A DNA stretch of 22,865 bases from Rhizobiales bacterium TMED168 (GTDB lineage: Bacteria > Pseudomonadota > Alphaproteobacteria > MED-G09), in assembly GCA_002170885.2 (NCBI GenBank), contig NHHR02000008.1:61648-84512 (forward strand). Direction: 5' to 3'. Below the pieces are notes generated by a model that saw nothing but the letters and a program-made list of their open reading frames with translations, made no database searches and had not been told where the DNA came from. This document shows positions 1 through 8,517 of the stretch, piece by piece. Position 1 is the first letter of the stretch, and every line of letters starts with the position of its first letter. Both the position numbers and the translations under genes were made by a program.

Positions 1-8
1 TTATAAAA

Positions 9-1439
9 ATGTCAAAAAAAGTAGTTTTATTATTAGAGGATGATGAGTCAATTCAATTAGTAACTTCGGATTTTTTATCTAGTGAGGGTTATATTGTTAA
101 ACCTTCTAAAACCCTGAAAAGTTTGTGGAAGATGATAGAAAATGGTGATGGAGATGTTCTTGTAACAGATGTAATGCTTCCTGACGGCGAATCTTTTGAA
201 ATAATTCCCCAGATTAGAGAAATAAGACCAAATCTTCCAATAATTGTAGTTAGTGCTAGGAATAATCTTCAGACAGCTATTTCATCAGCAGAAAAGGGTG
301 CTTTTGAGTATCTACCAAAGCCATTTGATTTAAATGATTTAGGAGATCTTGTTGGAAAAGCAATTAAGATTAAACCTAAGGAGAAGGGTCAGTCATTAAT
401 TAGAAAAAAAAGTAATGATCTCATAATTGGTAGCTCTAAAATAATGCAAGAAATGTATAGGGTGATAGGAAGATTATCTCAAAATGATCTTACCGTTACA
501 ATTTATGGCGAAAGTGGTACTGGAAAAGAATTAGTTGCAAAAGCACTTCATATGTTTGGAAAAAGATCGAAAAATCCATTTATTGCAGTAAATATGGCTG
601 CTATTCCAAAAGAACTAATTGAAAGTGAATTATTCGGTCATGAAAAGGGCTCATTTACTGGTGCACATCAAAAAAGTGATGGTAAATTTAAACAGGCAGA
701 AAAAGGGACTCTTTTCTTGGATGAAATCGGTGATATGCCTTTAGACGCTCAGACAAGATTATTAAGGGTCTTACAGGAAGGAGAGTATACCTCGGTAGGG
801 GGCAAAGAAAAAATAAAAGTTGATGTAAGAATTATTACAGCTACAAATAAAGATCTTAAGAAATTAATAGATTTAGGAGTCTTTAGGGAAGATTTATATT
901 ATCGATTAAATGTTGTACCTATTGAAACTCCTCCATTAAGAGATAGAATTGATGATTTACCCGAATTGATAGATCACTTTTTAATTAAAACAGAAAAATC
1001 TGGTTTACCTCTAAAAAAAATAGAACGAAATGCAGTTAAAGAGATGATGGTTTATAGTTGGCCAGGAAACGTAAGAGAGTTAGAAAATTTTATTTTAAGG
1101 GTTTCCGCCCTATACTCTGAAGAAACTCTTACAGAATCCATAATTACCTCTGAATTAACACAAATTAAGAATGATAATAAGGGTAATGAAGAGTTGGGTC
1201 TATCAAAAATGATTGATAGATATTTTGAAAAAAATATGGATAAACTATTAAATAAGGAAAGCAATAATATTTATCCAAGTGTTATTGAGAAGGTAGAGAA
1301 ATCAGTTATTACAAAAATTCTTGAATTCACAAAGGGTAACCAACTTAAAGCATCTGAGATTCTTGGATTAAATAGAAATACACTTAGAAAAAAAATCGGT
1401 GACTTAAGTATCGATATAAAGTTAAATGATAAGAATTAA
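9..1439 (+). CDS. ntrC: Nitrogen regulation response regulator NtrC
   Basis: This is a 476-residue sigma-54-dependent response regulator. It should activate nitrogen-assimilation genes in the cytoplasm once phosphorylated by NtrB. A receiver domain (about 1-115) has the acidic pair D11/D12, phospho-acceptor D54, S82, Y101 and K104, the same numbering as enterobacterial NtrC. The AAA+ domain (about 139-370) has Walker A GESGTGKE at 167-174 and the sigma-54 contact loop as GSFTGA at 214-219. A Fis-type helix-turn-helix near 436-470 contains GNQLKASEILGLNRNTLRKK. The receiver-AAA linker and the AAA body match alphaproteobacterial NtrC better than NtrX. The start lies 8 bases into the window, so anything upstream, such as ntrB, is out of view. 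Downstream, where ntrY-ntrX usually follow, an unrelated CoA enzyme follows instead. NtrX is the main alternative, but a separate NtrX remnant lies at 10123. Confidence 0.93.
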   Translation: MSKKVVLLLEDDESIQLVTSDFLSSEGYIVKPSKTLKSLWKMIENGDGDVLVTDVMLPDGESFEIIPQIREIRPNLPIIVVSARNNLQTAISSAEKGAFEYLPKPFDLNDLGDLVGKAIKIKPKEKGQSLIRKKSNDLIIGSSKIMQEMYRVIGRLSQNDLTVTIYGESGTGKELVAKALHMFGKRSKNPFIAVNMAAIPKELIESELFGHEKGSFTGAHQKSDGKFKQAEKGTLFLDEIGDMPLDAQTRLLRVLQEGEYTSVGGKEKIKVDVRIITATNKDLKKLIDLGVFREDLYYRLNVVPIETPPLRDRIDDLPELIDHFLIKTEKSGLPLKKIERNAVKEMMVYSWPGNVRELENFILRVSALYSEETLTESIITSELTQIKNDNKGNEELGLSKMIDRYFEKNMDKLLNKESNNIYPSVIEKVEKSVITKILEFTKGNQLKASEILGLNRNTLRKKIGDLSIDIKLNDKN

Positions 1440-1461
1440 TAATTTATTTTGAGGGAATGTT

Positions 1462-2547
1462 ATGAAAACTGGACCATTATCGGGTGTAAGAGTTTTAGAG
1501 TTTGCTGGAATAGGACCCGGCCCATTTTGCGGGATGCTTCTATCAGACATGGGCGCTGATGTAATTCGAATTGATAGAAATAATAAAGGTTCTTCTAAGC
1601 ATGTCATTGAGGCAAGAGGAAAAAGATCAATAGAATTAAATTTAAAAAATCCTGATGATATTAAAGTTTGCATAAAGCTAATTAAAAAAACTGATATTCT
1701 TCAAGAAGGTTTTAGGCCAGGTGTGATGGAGAGATTGGGCTTGGGTCCAGAGGATTGTTTAAGAATTAACCATAAGTTGGTTTACGGAAGGATGACAGGT
1801 TGGGGACAAAATGGTTCTCTCTCTCAAGCAGCAGGACATGATATTAATTATATAGCTTTAACTGGGGCACTTCATTCGATAGGAAGAAAGGGTGAAAAGC
1901 CGGTCCCTCCTTTAAATTTAGTAGGGGATTTTGGCGGTGGAGCTTTATACTTAGCTATGGGTATTATTGCTGCTCTTTTCGAGTCTCAAAGATCAGGTAA
2001 AGGGCAGGTTGTTGATTGTGCAATGACTGATGGCTCCGCATCACTAATGAGTATGTTTTATGGGTTTTTAAGCTCAGGAATATGGAAAGAAAAAAGAGGA
2101 AATAATTTACTAGACTCTGGTGCTCATTTTTATAATGTTTATGAAACAAAAGATAAAAAATATGTATCTATTGGTTCCATTGAACCTCAATTTTACTCTT
2201 TACTTCTTGAAAAGTTAAATATTAAAAGTGAAATTTTTTTAGATCAAATGAATAAAAGTTTATGGGATAATCTTCAAATAGAATTAATAAAAACTTTTAA
2301 GAAAAAAACAAGGGATGAATGGTCTTCAATAATGGAAGGAACAGATATTTGTTTTGCTCCTGTCTTATCCATGGAGGAAGCTCCAAATCATCGACACAAT
2401 AAAGATAGGAAAACTTTTATAAATGATAATGGTGTAGTTCAACCTAATGTCGCCCCTAGATTTTCGAGAACTCCTTCCAAGATACAAGGGCCACCACCAG
2501 CAGTTACAACAAATCCTATGGAAATTTTATCAGAATGGGGTGAATAA
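1462..2547 (+). CDS. Alpha-methylacyl-CoA racemase / CaiB-BaiF family III CoA enzyme
   Basis: The 361-residue protein belongs to the CaiB/BaiF (family III CoA-transferase) fold and looks like alpha-methylacyl-CoA racemase, which interconverts (R)- and (S)-2-methylacyl-CoA in branched-lipid and sterol side-chain breakdown. The N-terminus carries the family signature (GPLSGVRVLEFAGIGPGPFC). H126 (in AGHDINY), D156 (in NLVGDFGGG) and E241 fall at the positions of the catalytic residues of the mycobacterial racemase MCR. Length is normal for a racemase and short for many CoA-transferases. A clear Shine-Dalgarno GAGGG (1451-1455) sits 6 bases before the ATG. The gene follows ntrC after 22 bases and may be read through from it. 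Racemase is favoured by the catalytic positions and the GDFGGG motif; a CoA-transferase with a different acyl substrate cannot be excluded. Confidence 0.88.
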   Translation: MKTGPLSGVRVLEFAGIGPGPFCGMLLSDMGADVIRIDRNNKGSSKHVIEARGKRSIELNLKNPDDIKVCIKLIKKTDILQEGFRPGVMERLGLGPEDCLRINHKLVYGRMTGWGQNGSLSQAAGHDINYIALTGALHSIGRKGEKPVPPLNLVGDFGGGALYLAMGIIAALFESQRSGKGQVVDCAMTDGSASLMSMFYGFLSSGIWKEKRGNNLLDSGAHFYNVYETKDKKYVSIGSIEPQFYSLLLEKLNIKSEIFLDQMNKSLWDNLQIELIKTFKKKTRDEWSSIMEGTDICFAPVLSMEEAPNHRHNKDRKTFINDNGVVQPNVAPRFSRTPSKIQGPPPAVTTNPMEILSEWGE

Positions 2548-2560
2548 ATTTTTATCAAAT

Positions 2561-3280
2561 TCAGTCGCCTTTTTTAGGAAAAAAAACTGTTCTTAGCCAT
2601 TTAAAAAAATTATTATCTTTTAAGTCCTCTTTTATAAGAAATTTCATTAAATCATTGTAATTATTATCTAAAAACATTTCCTCTCTTTTTTTTATTTCTT
2701 TATTTGTATTAATTTCACCAATTTTTTTTGCTGGATTTCCACCAAATATTTTATTATTTGGTACATTTGAAGTAACAACAGAACCAAGTCCTATAATTGA
2801 ATTTTTACCAATATTTACCCCTTTTGATATTTTTGCTCCTTCACCAATCCAAGAATTTTCTTCAATGCAAACTTTTTTACTTTTTCCTGGTGTATTAATT
2901 CTATCGTAAACTCCATGCCAATCAGAATCAGATATATAAACATTACTAGCAATCATGACATTTGATTTTATAATGATTTCATCTGCAGCAATAATTCTCA
3001 CACCTGGAGAAATTAAAACATTATCACCAATTTCAATTTTTCCATTACAATTATTCCTATTCCAAGCACAAATTTGCGTAGTGATATTTTTTGCTGTTCT
3101 TAGGTGAACGTTTTTTCCAATTGAAATATTGTTTCCATAAATATCAATATTCCAAGGTTGATTTATGTCAAGATTAGGTCCCACTTTTTTCATTTGAGGA
3201 ATTAAAAAGTGTTTAGACCAAAACCTATAATAGCTTTCAATTAATAAACGTATGTAATAAGGACGATTATCTTTTTGCAA
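2561..3280 (-). CDS. Hexapeptide-repeat (left-handed beta-helix) acyltransferase
   Basis: The 239-residue protein has repeated [IV]-G-x4 hexapeptides from about residue 48 to 195 (for example IGKNVHL, IGDNVLI, IGEGAKI, IGKNSII), forming the trimeric left-handed beta-helix of O- or N-acetyltransferases. The DSDWHGVYDR segment contains the likely catalytic histidine, and the fold ends in the usual GNPAKKIGE. An N-terminal helical segment (HFLIPQMKKVG) is shared with sugar or polysaccharide acyltransferases, which supports the full-length start. That start is a TTG, with no in-frame ATG before the upstream stop; it lies 5 bases after the hspQ stop codon, so translation is probably coupled. The acceptor is unknown. 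A role in cell-surface glycan modification is inferred from the family only. Confidence 0.85.
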   Translation of the reverse strand: MQKDNRPYYIRLLIESYYRFWSKHFLIPQMKKVGPNLDINQPWNIDIYGNNISIGKNVHLRTAKNITTQICAWNRNNCNGKIEIGDNVLISPGVRIIAADEIIIKSNVMIASNVYISDSDWHGVYDRINTPGKSKKVCIEENSWIGEGAKISKGVNIGKNSIIGLGSVVTSNVPNNKIFGGNPAKKIGEINTNKEIKKREEMFLDNNYNDLMKFLIKEDLKDNNFFKWLRTVFFPKKGD

Positions 3281-3285
3281 AATTA

Positions 3286-3612
3286 TTAGTGCATTCTTTC
3301 ATGAGAAACAAGGTATGAACCATCTTTATATTCACTAAAAAGTTCATCAACTTGTGGGTGTCTAACAGGGTCTTTATTAATATCATATAATAAATTTTGC
3401 TCTGACACATAAGCCACATATTCAGTTACATCATTTTCTGCAAGAAGATGATAGAATGGTTGATCTTTTTTTGGCCTTATTTCTTCGGGTATTGATAACC
3501 ACCATTCATCAGTATTATTGAATGTAGGATCCACATCAAAAATTACACCTCTAAAGGATAGAAATTTGTGTTTTACTATCTCACCGATTTTAAATTTTGC
3601 ATCACGTTCCAT
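3286..3612 (-). CDS. hspQ: Heat shock protein HspQ (YccV-like)
   Basis: The 108-residue small protein matches HspQ across its length. It has the N-terminal KFKIGEIVKHKFLSFRGVIFDVDP strand region, the central PFYHLLAEND segment and the YVSEQNLLYD segment typical of YccV-like proteins. In Escherichia coli HspQ is a heat-induced protein linked to Lon protease specificity and binds hemimethylated DNA; those roles are carried over from the family. A GGAG-type ribosome site lies about 7 bases upstream of the ATG. The gene is followed immediately on the same strand by the acyltransferase, so the two are probably co-transcribed. A candidate heat-shock-like promoter lies upstream at 3631-3658. Confidence 0.92.
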   Translation of the reverse strand: MERDAKFKIGEIVKHKFLSFRGVIFDVDPTFNNTDEWWLSIPEEIRPKKDQPFYHLLAENDVTEYVAYVSEQNLLYDINKDPVRHPQVDELFSEYKDGSYLVSHERMH

Positions 3613-3630
3613 TAAATAACTCCATAATTT

Positions 3631-3658
3631 AACATAGTAATTAAATATCTATCTTCAA
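3631..3658 (-). promoter_or_regulatory. Candidate promoter of hspQ, RpoH-like
   Basis: Reading the minus strand, TTGAAG (3653-3658) and TATGTT (3631-3636) are separated by 16 bases. One base further out, the -35 reads CTTGAAG, the hallmark of sigma-32 promoters, and CTATGT resembles the alphaproteobacterial RpoH -10 element. Assignment to a sigma factor is inference. Confidence 0.35.
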
Positions 3659-3810
3659 GACTTTTTTGAAAAATTTTATCAATATTTTACAATTTGATAT
3701 TTTCTAAAGTAAATTAACTCGATTCTTTTAAAATGGATTTAAGATGAATAAATTTTTTGAAAAACTATTTGGCCCCCATTCTTTAGTATCTTTATTCATA
3801 ATCATTCCAA

Positions 3811-3900
3811 TGGCGGAGGGGGAGGGATTCGAACCCCCGAGACGGTTGCCCGCCTGCCGGTTTTCAAGACCGGTGCCTTCAACCACTCGGCCACCCCTCC
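3811..3900 (-). tRNA. tRNA-Ser(TGA)
   Basis: The minus strand folds as a 90-base class II tRNA. The acceptor stem GGAGGGG/CCCCTCC is followed by discriminator G and an encoded CCA (3811-3813). The D arm begins TGGCCGAGTGG, the anticodon loop CTTGAAA carries TGA, a long variable arm GCGGGCAACCGTC marks it as a serine tRNA, and the T loop is GGTTCGAATCC. It lies 26 bases downstream of the alpha/beta hydrolase stop on the same strand. Any promoter of its own would overlap that gene's 3' end, where only weak -35/-10 matches are visible, so read-through from the hydrolase is possible. Confidence 0.97.
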
Positions 3901-3926
3901 GCGGGATCTTTATAATGGATATGTAT

Positions 3927-4907
3927 TTATATTTTTTCCAAAAAGTCTAATAAAATTTTATTTACTTTATCTGGTGCCTCTTGTTGTGTCCAATGTCCTA
4001 CATTCTCTATAATTTCTTTTGTTCTTAAATCATTGTAATTTTCTCCAATAGATTCGAATAAATTTACATTTGGAATAAAAAAATTAACTGGATCAAGTGA
4101 GCCAGTTATAAAACAAGCAGGTTTTTTTATTTTATTAAGAGATAAATGTTTTAACTCTCTCCAATCTAAATCCATGCACCTATAGCGATTAAGAGGCCCT
4201 GTCATTCCACTATTTTCAAATTCCTCAACAAAATATTTTAAATCAACTTTTGAAAGCCAATGTGGGAGTTTATTAGGGACACTTTCGAAATCTAAAAATA
4301 AGTCCCCTTTCTTCTTTTTTTTCGTAAGATTTTTTGAAAGTGACTCAATTCTGTTTTTCATTCCAAGCGCATCCGAATTACAAAATATTTGCTTTAAGGA
4401 TTTATTTAAATCAAATTCAAGCTCTTTTTCAGCGACTCCATATTTTTGAAAATAAAGAATGTAAAAAAAATCGCTCTTATAGATATTTTTAAAAATTTCT
4501 GTTGGCGGAATATCTAAAAAAGGATTAAAGGGTACTGACAAACCTGAAACCGATATTATTCTCCCTGGATAGAGAAGGGAGGTATACCAACTTATAGGCG
4601 CGCCCCAATCATGACCTATTATATGAGCATCTTTTTCATCTAAGTAATCTAATATTCCTATCAAATCTCCAGTAATCTTTTTTAAAGTATATTCTTCAAT
4701 TCCCTTTGGATTACTTGATTTTCCATAACCTCTTATATCAGGAACAATTACTTTATATCCAGCATTTTTAAATGGTTCAATTTGGTTTCTCCAGCTATAC
4801 CAGCTTTCAGGCCACCCATGAACAAACATAACTGGTTTACCATCGCCCTCAATCAAAGTATTTATCTCGACCCCATTCGTTTTAACAAGCTCAAAATTTC
4901 TTTTCAT
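3927..4907 (-). CDS. Alpha/beta hydrolase, epoxide hydrolase-like
   Basis: The 326-residue protein has the alpha/beta-hydrolase fold with epoxide hydrolase features. These are the oxyanion-hole motif HGWPES (30-35), the DIRGYGKS segment, the nucleophile elbow GHDWGAP with D100 as nucleophile, a cap region with the RYRCMDLDW tyrosines, the acid GSLDPV near the C-terminus and the final histidine in NVGHWTQQEAP. The family opens epoxides to diols, or in some members dehalogenates alkanes; the substrate cannot be told here. A strong ribosome site AGGGAG (4913-4918) precedes the ATG by 5 bases and a good promoter lies just upstream. Transcription runs away from rlpA, so the two genes share a short divergent control region. 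Confidence 0.88.
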   Translation of the reverse strand: MKRNFELVKTNGVEINTLIEGDGKPVMFVHGWPESWYSWRNQIEPFKNAGYKVIVPDIRGYGKSSNPKGIEEYTLKKITGDLIGILDYLDEKDAHIIGHDWGAPISWYTSLLYPGRIISVSGLSVPFNPFLDIPPTEIFKNIYKSDFFYILYFQKYGVAEKELEFDLNKSLKQIFCNSDALGMKNRIESLSKNLTKKKKKGDLFLDFESVPNKLPHWLSKVDLKYFVEEFENSGMTGPLNRYRCMDLDWRELKHLSLNKIKKPACFITGSLDPVNFFIPNVNLFESIGENYNDLRTKEIIENVGHWTQQEAPDKVNKILLDFLEKI

Positions 4908-4926
4908 AACATCTCCCTATATTTGT

Positions 4927-4954
4927 ATTCTAATTATTCTGATAGTTTTGTGAA
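4927..4954 (-). promoter_or_regulatory. Promoter of the alpha/beta hydrolase
   Basis: On the minus strand TTCACA (4949-4954) and TAGAAT (4927-4932) are spaced by 16 bases, each matching the sigma-70 consensus at 5 of 6 positions. The predicted transcript start lies close to the AGGGAG ribosome site of the hydrolase. No transcript evidence is available. Confidence 0.5.
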
Positions 4955-4972
4955 TAGCGAATCTTGTTATGA

Positions 4973-5728
4973 TTGAGAATGTATTATTTAAATTTTATTT
5001 TTTTGATATTTTTATTTATAATTTCATCCTGTTCGCCAATAAATAAGAACTATTCTATAAAAAAAAATCCATATTCTGGTGGCATATATAAAGTAGGAAA
5101 TACCTATCAAGTAGATGGTAAAATTTTTACCCCAAAAGAGAGTTTTGATTATGTTGAAAAAGGAGTTGCCTCATGGTATGGACCAAAATTTCATGGAAAA
5201 AAAACAGCTAATGGGGAAACTTTTAATATGAATTTACTTACAGCAGCTCATAAAACACTTCAACTTCCATCTCTTGTGAAAGTAACAAATATTGAAAATA
5301 AAAAATCTATTATTCTTAGAGTTAATGATAGAGGGCCTTTTGTAAAAAATAGAATAATTGATGTGTCTAAAAAAGCTGCATCTATTTTAGGTTTTCAAAA
5401 AAAGGGAACTGCAAATGTAGTTGTTGAATACTATGGAATAGCAAATATTTATGATAAAAATGGCAAAATTATTAGGAATAAAAAAAGTTTAAACTTTGGA
5501 GGTAATAAAAAAAATTTATATATAAGAGTTGGTATTTTTTCTAAATATGCAAGTCTTAAAAAAGTTAAATCTCAATTAAAAGGCTTAGGTGAAATAGGTA
5601 TTGAGAAAATCATTTCAGGTTATAAAGTCACAGTAGGGCCATTTTCTAATAAAAATTATGCTAAACGAATAGAAGATAGTATTAAAAAAAGGGGATTTGA
5701 AGATGCATTTCTTGAAAATATTAAATAA
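4973..5728 (+). CDS. rlpA: RlpA-family septal lytic transglycosylase lipoprotein (DPBB plus SPOR)
   Basis: The 251-residue lipoprotein has a hydrophobic signal peptide ending in a lipobox (ISSC, C20). A double-psi beta-barrel domain (about 63-150) includes GVASWYGPKFHGKKTANGE, and a C-terminal SPOR domain (about 178-248) should bind denuded septal peptidoglycan. H93 and D119, 26 residues apart, match the histidine-aspartate pair needed for lytic transglycosylase activity in Pseudomonas RlpA, so the enzyme is probably active. The start is uncertain. TTG at 4973 gives MRMYY, with the positive charge a signal peptide needs; ATG at 4979 gives a tract without charge. Neither has a clear Shine-Dalgarno. 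A TATGAT at 4968-4973 sits so close that the mRNA may be almost leaderless. It is the first gene of the rlpA-dacA-tmk-holB-metG run. Confidence 0.9.
   Translation: MRMYYLNFIFLIFLFIISSCSPINKNYSIKKNPYSGGIYKVGNTYQVDGKIFTPKESFDYVEKGVASWYGPKFHGKKTANGETFNMNLLTAAHKTLQLPSLVKVTNIENKKSIILRVNDRGPFVKNRIIDVSKKAASILGFQKKGTANVVVEYYGIANIYDKNGKIIRNKKSLNFGGNKKNLYIRVGIFSKYASLKKVKSQLKGLGEIGIEKIISGYKVTVGPFSNKNYAKRIEDSIKKRGFEDAFLENIK
5691..5695 (+). promoter_or_regulatory. Ribosome binding site that decides the dacA start
   Basis: GGGGA inside the 3' end of rlpA lies 7 bases before ATG 5703. An in-frame TTG at 5697 is only one base from it, so the ATG is the better start. Confidence 0.6.
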
Positions 5729-6878
5729 TTTTTCTAAAACTTTTTATTTTAAAAAGCAAAAATTATATTTTATTTTTATACTAATTTTTTATTCTTCTGT
5801 AGCCCATTCTTTTAACTCTAATTCTCAATATGCCCTTTTAATTGATTATGATACGGATCAGATTCTTTATGAAAAAAACTACAAGGCTAAGATCTACCCA
5901 GCATCAATGTCTAAGTTAATGACTTTGTATATATTATTTGATTATTTAGATAACAATATTATTACATTAGACGAAAAGATTTTTATCTCTGAAAATGCAT
6001 GGAGAAAGGGTGGTGCAGTTTCAGAATCTTCCACAATGTTTGCTGAAGTTTCATCATATATTTCAATAGAAAATATTATCAGGGGAATTGTTGTACATTC
6101 TGGAAATGATGCCTGTATTGCAGTTGCAGAGGCTCTTTCTGGTTCAGAGGAACTATTTGCAGATGAGATGAATTTTTATGCAAATAAATTAGGTATGAAA
6201 AATTCAAACTTTAAGAACTCAACAGGACTTCATAATAATGATCATTTTTCGACCCCTTATGATATGATAATTTTAGCTAAATCAGTAATAAAAGATTTTC
6301 CTCATTTTTATTATTATTTTTCAGAAAAAGACTTTACGTGGAATGGTATTTATCAACCCAATAGAAATAATTTATTAAATAATAATTTAGGTATTGATGG
6401 CTTAAAAACAGGAAAAACAAATGAATCTGGCTACAGCATGATTGTTTCTTCCAATAAAGATAATTCAAGATTAATAGGTATTATTGGAGGCTTAGATACA
6501 AAAGAACAAAGAACCACCGAAATGAAAAATTTAATAAATTATGGTCAAAAAAGTTTTAAAAAATATAACTTGTTTAAAAAAAGTGAAATTATTGACTCAA
6601 TTAAGGTTTGGGAGGGAAATATTGATAAATTGGATTTATTAATATCAGAAGATATTGAGCTAATATTAAATATAAGAACTAAAAGAAAATTAAATATTCA
6701 ATATTCATATAATGAGCCAGTTTTTGCTCCAGTAGAAAAAAATCAAATCATGGGTAAACTTATAATTTTTAATGATGACAGGGAGATATTTCAATCAAAT
6801 CTTATATCCAGCAATAATATTGAAAGAAAAAATTTTTTTGATAGGACATTAAATAAATTTAGGTATTTAATTAATTAA
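5703..6878 (+). CDS. dacA: D-alanyl-D-alanine carboxypeptidase (PBP5/6 type, DacA)
   Basis: The 391-residue low-molecular-weight penicillin-binding protein trims the terminal D-Ala from peptidoglycan stem peptides in the periplasm. It has a basic N-region and hydrophobic signal segment ending near AHS (36). The three active-site motifs of S11 peptidases are present: S68-M-S-K71, S133-G-N135 and K235-T-G237. The remaining 100 or so residues form the PBP5 C-terminal beta domain, and the end (ERKNFFDRTLNKFRYLIN) can form an amphipathic membrane-anchoring helix. The gene overlaps rlpA by 26 bases, which fits co-translation of two peptidoglycan enzymes. Confidence 0.95.
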   Translation: MHFLKILNNFSKTFYFKKQKLYFIFILIFYSSVAHSFNSNSQYALLIDYDTDQILYEKNYKAKIYPASMSKLMTLYILFDYLDNNIITLDEKIFISENAWRKGGAVSESSTMFAEVSSYISIENIIRGIVVHSGNDACIAVAEALSGSEELFADEMNFYANKLGMKNSNFKNSTGLHNNDHFSTPYDMIILAKSVIKDFPHFYYYFSEKDFTWNGIYQPNRNNLLNNNLGIDGLKTGKTNESGYSMIVSSNKDNSRLIGIIGGLDTKEQRTTEMKNLINYGQKSFKKYNLFKKSEIIDSIKVWEGNIDKLDLLISEDIELILNIRTKRKLNIQYSYNEPVFAPVEKNQIMGKLIIFNDDREIFQSNLISSNNIERKNFFDRTLNKFRYLIN

Positions 6879-6880
6879 TT

Positions 6881-7507
6881 ATGGCTAATTATTTTATTAC
6901 TTTTGAAGGCGGAGAGGGTTCAGGTAAATCCTCTCAAATAGATATTTTAAGATCTCGATTGATTAATAAAAATGTTGAATTTATATGTACACGTGAACCT
7001 GGAGGAATGCCCTCAGCAGAAATTATTAGGGAGTTGGTAATAACCGGTGATGTCGATAAATGGGAACCCATGACAGAGGCATTACTGATGTTTGCCTCTA
7101 GGTATGAGCACACCAAGAACTTAATTATTCCCGCTCTTGAAAAAGGAAAGTGGGTTATTTGTGACAGATATTATCATTCGACATATGCATACCAAGGCCT
7201 AGGTCATGGACTAGGGTTAGAAAAGATGGAAGCATTAAAAAAAATTACAATTGGTGATATTGAGCCTGATCTAACATTTTTTTTAGATATTGATCCTGTG
7301 GTGGGTATAAAAAGAACTGCAAGCAGAAAATCAAGTGAAGTAAGGTACGAAAATATGGATATCTCATTTCATAATAAACTTAGAGAGGCTTTTAAAAATT
7401 TTTCTAAAAAAAATCCCAAAAAATCTGTAATGATAGATGCCAATCAAGATTTGAATAAAATTTCAGATATTATATTCAAAGAAATTCAAGATAGGTTTAA
7501 ATTTTAA
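6881..7507 (+). CDS. tmk: Thymidylate kinase
   Basis: The 208-residue enzyme phosphorylates dTMP to dTDP with ATP. The P-loop GGEGSGKS lies at 10-17, followed by TREPGG (dTMP binding) and the DRYYHSTYAYQG motif (DR[YF] class). The length is normal for bacterial Tmk. The ATG comes 2 bases after the dacA stop with no visible Shine-Dalgarno, which suggests translation coupled to dacA. The following gene, holB, begins one base after its stop; tmk-holB linkage is common in bacteria. Confidence 0.97.
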   Translation: MANYFITFEGGEGSGKSSQIDILRSRLINKNVEFICTREPGGMPSAEIIRELVITGDVDKWEPMTEALLMFASRYEHTKNLIIPALEKGKWVICDRYYHSTYAYQGLGHGLGLEKMEALKKITIGDIEPDLTFFLDIDPVVGIKRTASRKSSEVRYENMDISFHNKLREAFKNFSKKNPKKSVMIDANQDLNKISDIIFKEIQDRFKF

Positions 7508-7508
7508 T

Positions 7509-8513
7509 ATGAATGATGATTCGATAGGTAAGGTTATCCCAAGGTCAAATTATTCAATTTTAGGCCATAAACAAAATATAGATTTTCTTATAGGTTCTTT
7601 TCTAAATAACTCAATGCATCACGCATACATTTTTTCTGGTAATAAAGGTATTGGAAAAGCTACCTTGGCTTATGCAATTACAAGAAATATTTTATCTGGA
7701 AATAATTTTAATGACCTAAGCATTGATAAGAATAATAAAGTTTGCAAGCTTATTGAAGCCAATTCTCACCCAGATTTATTAGTTATTGAACCTGAAGACC
7801 CCGAAAAGAAAACTTTTATTTCGATTGATCAGGTAAGAAAATGCTCAGAATTTTTTAATCAAACTCCTTCTATTAGTAATTGGCGCATATGTATCTTAGA
7901 TTCTATAGATTTTATGGATATTTCATCAACTAATACAATTTTAAAAATATTAGAGGAACCTCCAACAAATTGTTTATTTTTGATAATTTCCCATAATGTT
8001 GAAAAAGTAATTGATACTATAAAATCGAGGTGTTTAGAGTTGAAATTTCAAAATTTAAAGAATGAAATAATGATTAAGAAAATTAAAATCTTAAAGCCAA
8101 ACCTTTTGAAAAATGAAATAGATAGGATTCTTGATATTTCAGATGGGAGTATAGGAAAACTAATAAATCTCTCTCACTCAGACTCACTAAAAATTCAAGG
8201 TGAAATTGATAAAATTTTTAATGAAAGGAAGATTGATGAAAGTGTCTATAATTTTTCTGATTTTATTTTAAAAGAAGATACTAATATTAATAAATTCGAG
8301 GTCTTTATTGATGTGGTTAACAATAAATTAAATTCATTTATTAAAGAACTGGCAATTAACAATACTAACTTTATTCAAAACAGTATTATGGTCTTTAAAA
8401 TTAGAGACACTATTTTAAATTTAATTAGCCAAGAAAGAATATTTAAACTAAATAAAAAACAAGTGATTGTAAGTATTATTTCAAATTTAAACAAGATAAC
8501 AAAATTACAATAG
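7509..8513 (+). CDS. holB: DNA polymerase III subunit delta'
   Basis: The 334-residue clamp-loader subunit loads the beta clamp during replication. A RecA/AAA+ fold is seen from the P-loop GNKGIGKAT (44-52), the usual alphaproteobacterial form, the SHPDLLVIEPE segment, the Walker B-like CILDSIDFMD, the TNTILKILEEPP sensor region and the KSRCLEL (SRC) motif. No zinc-binding cysteine cluster is visible. Sequence after about residue 200 diverges, as is usual for the C-terminal collar domain. It sits between tmk and metG with 1- and 4-base gaps. Confidence 0.92.
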   Translation: MNDDSIGKVIPRSNYSILGHKQNIDFLIGSFLNNSMHHAYIFSGNKGIGKATLAYAITRNILSGNNFNDLSIDKNNKVCKLIEANSHPDLLVIEPEDPEKKTFISIDQVRKCSEFFNQTPSISNWRICILDSIDFMDISSTNTILKILEEPPTNCLFLIISHNVEKVIDTIKSRCLELKFQNLKNEIMIKKIKILKPNLLKNEIDRILDISDGSIGKLINLSHSDSLKIQGEIDKIFNERKIDESVYNFSDFILKEDTNINKFEVFIDVVNNKLNSFIKELAINNTNFIQNSIMVFKIRDTILNLISQERIFKLNKKQVIVSIISNLNKITKLQ

Positions 8514-8517
8514 ATAA

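Noticed and set aside
3744..3950. Open frame of 68 residues on the plus strand containing EGEGFEPPRRLPACRFSRPVPSTT
   Set aside because: It is the antisense reading of tRNA-Ser, a familiar false protein; it has no start signal or family match.
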